The notes below the pieces were generated by a model, which did not search any database, had not been told where the DNA came from, and was given only the letters and a program-made list of their open reading frames with translations. This document shows, piece by piece, positions 61,501 to 64,000 of a stretch of 64,000 bases of DNA. The position numbers were made by a program, and so were the translations under genes. Every line of letters starts with the position of its first letter. Positions within the stretch are counted from its first letter, which is position 1. Location: positions 13,526,001 through 13,590,000 of the forward strand of contig OX392534.1 in NCBI GenBank assembly GCA_947623455.1. Reading direction: 5' to 3'. The stretch comes from Mimachlamys varia (taxonomy: Eukaryota; Mollusca; Bivalvia; Pectinida; Pectinidae).

Positions 61501-64000
61501 CGTACTACAAGGAATTGGAGCTATAATGGATGAAATGTCTAAATCACTTTTCATGATAGTTACATTAACTAATTAAGCAAGGAGATGAATGTTTTCGTTA
61601 AAATTGAAAAATTATGTTTATTAATCCAATTTATTCTTATTAATCCACATATCCTCATAATACCATATAATTTATATGACCTTGATGTATTACCTCCCCT
61701 TGTCAAAGCATCTATGAGTCCACGAACAACTGCGGTCCTCCTGGCAGTACCAAATTCATCCAACGTATACCTACACAATACAACAGAAGACATGCAGTTT
61801 ACACATTTCAGGTCAATAAATCCTACATCATTCAAGTATTCAACTCATTTAACCCTTGAAATTTCATAATGAAATATTCAAACCTTTTAGATTGGAAGAG
61901 TTCAAAAATGTCTTCAGTGGTCAATGAGATAAAGGGGTAAAACAACAGATCTGCTAATTTTGAGGCAATATACAGTATGTTGAAGTAATTAACAGCAGGA
62001 TTTAAATCAAAAGTATCATAAAATAACATGTTCCAACCTAAATAGAACTGGTCTGTCTTCTAGAGCTTCCATGGCCTGACACAACATGGAGGAAACGTCC
62101 GGGGAGTCTCCTGTCAGCATCCGGCATTCATCTGTATAATGAAAAACACATTCCGTAGTAATAGAGTGAGATACAATGTATATGGCTGTGTCATACAAAC
62201 TCTGAATCACTGTATAGTAGTAACTTTAACTCTGTACAATACCAACGGAGCTAACCAGTATGATATAATGGCTATTCCATAATTAATCATGGGTAGGTGG
62301 GTGGCTACTGTATCAATATACCATTGGTGGTGGGGTTAAAACCAGATCTGCCTACCATTCCTTATATTAAATCATCTTAAAGATTTGATGGATGGTAGGG
62401 TCTCTGAAAAAGTGCCTCTTGCCCATCCCATAGTTAATTTTGGACAGCCCTTATCAAAATTACATATAAATGAATTAATAAACAAAATAATACATACATA
62501 ACTGATAATGGTAGTTTGTATCATTGAATTAGTTTGTTAGCATTGAATGAAAAAGTGTAAACAAATGTTTCATGTTGTGAAACATTTTCTTTTTAAGATA
62601 ACTGACAGAGTATTTCATTTTATGTTTAAAATGTAACAGCACAAGTATTACAAGGTTGTTTTAGAAACTTAAATGATTTTTAGCCATAGTAATTGTAATA
62701 CAAATTTAAGTGTTACTACATGCAAACAATTGATAAAAACAAGTTAATATAGGTTGTCTATTTCATGGATGAAGTTGTCTCCCTTCTTATGTATATTATG
62801 ATCGCCACTCTATTAAAAAAAACGTCTTCTGGCAATGGCATGAAAAACCTAAAGGTAGTCTGAAAGACTTCTAGAATAAAATGGTTAGAAGAATCTTACA
62901 GAAGCATAAGACAGTTATTGTGCCATTTGTAGTGTACTTTGAATACATCACACACTTACTTTGGGCCCATCTGTACAGTCGTTCATATGCTGATTCCTGA
63001 TGGAGAGCCATGGTTTCCATAATCTCTAGTCTACAAAGATTTGCATAAAACAATATTTACCATTGAATGACATTGCCACTACATATCCCTACCAAATTCA
63101 GTTGGCATTCATCGGGCCATGAATGCCAATGACCGATTGTTGACGTCATAATTGTTACGTTGGATACCATTGACCGTCCCCGGGCAATGGCTGTTCTTTT
63201 CATTGAACAAGCATATGTGACAAATACATTTATTAAGCTAAATGCTGAGAAATAAAATGTTATTGATTGTTTTATGGCATGAGCAGATTCTAAAAATGGA
63301 AAATATAAGTATTGAACTGCTTTCAGTTGACATTCATAGGCTATATGAAACATATACTATGTAAATGTTTCGCATTTGTACCAGCATCAAATTGGAGACC
63401 TCCATCAGACACATTTTTTTCACTCTGCCTGTGGCTAATTTCTTAGATATATGACAAACATGATCAAGTAATTACCCAGCAGTCTGTTGGTTTGTCCGCA
63501 GTAATATCTTGCAATGTTTGTGAATTTCTTTTGCTTTAGCCAAAGCCCTGAAGAAATCCTGTGAAAATAAACAATTCATTTAAAAATAATTTCTTAGAAA
63601 CAAGTTAAAAAGTCAAAAATGATTTTACACTTAGTATATTTTTACCAAAAATGACATAGTTGAATAAAAGACAACTTAAATAAGTCTAACAAACACCAAT
63701 TATAAGGACTATAAATATAAACTTTTCAAAATCTGTTTATCCTTATAAGCAAAATATATATTTTTTTTGTTTAATCTCTTTAAAAGCAACTAATCTGATA
63801 TTGTCATATATGACATTTAATTGACTTAACGAGTTGGATATGACAAACCTATTAAAAATCATGATTTTCCTAGAAATAAATGACAGACTCACCATGTGTA
63901 GTGTTCCATCCCGGCTCCCTCTCAAAGCTGTGGCCTCCTCCGGCTTCAGCTGGAATTTCTCCAGAAAAGCATCTGCTACCTGGGCCTTTACTTGGAGAGT
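52506..64000 (-). CDS. COG6: COG6, conserved oligomeric Golgi complex subunit 6 (partial)
   Basis: C-terminal 510 residues of COG6; about 150 N-terminal residues lie beyond position 64000 (human protein about 657). COG6 is part of lobe B of the COG tethering complex, which acts in retrograde vesicle traffic within the Golgi. Fifteen exons in translation order: 64000-63893, 63558-63476, 63030-62960, 62131-62038, 61770-61694, 61128-60991, 60435-60371, 59985-59894, 59499-59385, 59004-58873, 57483-57316, 56831-56724, 55691-55638, 54175-54096, 52653-52506 (TGA 52508-52506). All phases agree; the total is 1,533 nt. Diagnostic stretches: [101 protein letters not shown]. Three introns start with tandem copies of the exon end and donor (59640-59915, 55518-55643, 53189-54133). 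The donor-proximal copy gives the only reading that joins to the acceptor side, so I used it. Confidence 0.96.
53189..54133. repeat. 56-bp minisatellite made of COG6 exon end plus 5' splice site
   Basis: About 16.7 tandem units of 56-57 bp. The unit nearest the acceptor (54096-54133) is the real 3' end of the COG6 exon 54175-54096, encoding [12 protein letters not shown] and ending at the donor GTAGGT. The remaining roughly 16 units lie in the following intron, and each repeats the last ~39 nt of the exon, the donor (CAG|GTAGGT) and ~17 nt of intron (TATTACACTAGTACTG). Read-through meets TAG right after the junction, so only splicing at a donor keeps the frame. Every unit I inspected keeps the AG|GTAGGT core. 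Confidence 0.93.
54828..54905. mobile_element. Short hairpin element
   Basis: CTTGCATATAGTGTGCACCC on the left is mirrored by AGTGTGCACTATATGCGAG on the right, about 18-bp arms and a ~35-bp loop; probably a small MITE or a transposon relic in a COG6 intron. Confidence 0.5.
55518..55643. repeat. 63-bp tandem duplication spanning a COG6 splice donor
   Basis: Two adjacent 63-bp copies (shared: ACTTGATGGTAAGAAACAAA, TGTTGATTTACCAGGTC, TTACAAACTAGATCT, ACCATTGCTGA). The right copy holds the true end of exon 55691-55638 and its donor GTAAGA. The left copy, inside the intron, repeats the last exon bases with a changed donor (GTTAGA). Confidence 0.88.
56304..56683. mobile_element. MITE copy 1 in COG6 intron
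   Basis: Ends are inverted repeats: GGTACAATCACGCTACCGGC on the left, and TTCAACCTGTAGCGTGAAT, GTACC on the right. The interior is about 75-80% alike to the copy at 57769-58160 by eye and carries no transposase. Lies in the intron between exons 56831-56724 and 55691-55638. Confidence 0.85.
57769..58160. mobile_element. MITE copy 2 in COG6 intron
   Basis: Same family as 56304-56683. Terminal inverted repeats ATTCGCGCTACCGGTTGAAC and GGTTCAACCGGTAACGCGAA, with an extra subterminal GTTGAACYRGTTGAACC duplication on the left. Shared interior: GGCACGTGTGGTTT, AACTAAATTGCTGACTATTG, TATGGTTCGGTCCA, GTGCCGGTTCAAC. Confidence 0.88.
59640..59915. repeat. 25-bp minisatellite made of COG6 exon end plus 5' splice site
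   Basis: About 11 units of 25 bp, plus-strand core ACTCACCTGATGGTGTTGTGGTAGT. The last unit (59891-59915) is the genuine end of exon 59985-59894 (coding YHNTI) with donor GTGAGT; the other ten lie in the intron and repeat CCACAACACCATCAG|GTGAGT. Some copies have weakened donors (GCAAGT, GTGTGT or ATGAGT in place of GTGAGT), others are perfect. Because 25 is not a multiple of three, use of a distal donor would usually shift the frame. Confidence 0.93.
60495..60693 (-). mobile_element. tRNA-derived SINE, minus-strand copy
   Basis: Reverse complement of the family at 44473: read on minus it starts GGCCGCGGTGGACAAATGGT, has CTCTGGGTTGCAAGTTCAAA then TCCCACGTGGGACAG, and ends AATAGGACGTAAAACAAAAT, AAACCAAAC. 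In a COG6 intron. Confidence 0.85.
61225..61390. mobile_element. hAT-like MITE
   Basis: Terminal inverted repeats CAGTGGCGTAGCTAG and GAAGCTACGCCACTG bracket 166 bp of non-coding DNA with a GC-rich segment (GGGGCAAAGCCCTGCTGGGG). The CAGTGGCGTAGC end is characteristic of hAT-type non-autonomous elements. Flanks (TGTAAAGT and AAAGTGTA) share five bases but are not a clean 8-bp duplication. In a COG6 intron. Confidence 0.75.

Noticed and set aside
61585..61869. 94-codon plus-strand frame over a COG6 exon
   Set aside because: Antisense shadow of the real minus-strand exon encoding [11 protein letters not shown].

Overview
This is eukaryotic, AT-rich genomic DNA with short exons, GT-AG introns, AATAAA signals and abundant satellites, MITEs, a tRNA-derived SINE and reverse-transcriptase debris. 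The protein families and repeat types fit a mollusc, most likely a bivalve; that is an inference, since no species marker is present. Almost all real coding sequence is in short exons, so I rebuilt genes by hand from splice signals, reading phase and family similarity.

Layout. 1-4130: no convincing gene, only interspersed repeats. 4135-9780: a 5.6-kb minisatellite of 21-bp units, open in several frames on both strands. 9781-17144 (minus): TIMP-like gene A. 17145-20262: the intergenic space between the divergent heads of A and B. 20263-27400 (plus): TIMP-like gene B. 27900-36302: an 8.3-kb satellite of 40-bp units, interrupted by a LINE tail. 36480-42231 (plus): TIMP-like gene C with a conserved upstream leader. 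42280-45290: a Penelope-like reverse transcriptase remnant split by a MITE, a tRNA-derived SINE, and a small diverged relative of the 40-bp satellite. 45560-51297 (plus): TIMP-like gene D, a tandem duplicate of C. 52274-64000 (minus): the last 15 exons (510 residues) of the COG6 gene, which continues beyond the window.

The four TIMP-like genes form one cluster. Each starts with a signal peptide followed directly by Cys-X-Cys, the arrangement by which TIMPs chelate the metalloproteinase zinc. C and D keep part of the classical C-terminal domain. A and B replace it with a tail encoded by tiny phase-1 exons of 18-42 nt that builds a Cys-(9-10)-Cys-Cys-(9-12)-Cys module, once in B and twice in A. 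COG6 is an unrelated housekeeping neighbour (Golgi tethering complex).

The most unusual signals are: (1) three COG6 introns that begin with tandem copies of the preceding exon end plus its 5' splice site (about 16, 10 and 1 extra copies); (2) the mini-exon cysteine modules of TIMP A and B; (3) the 21-bp minisatellite, which stays in frame over about 268 units and has a higher-order repeat structure; (4) the same 40-bp satellite family lying upstream of both TIMP C and TIMP D, consistent with duplication of a satellite-leader-gene block.
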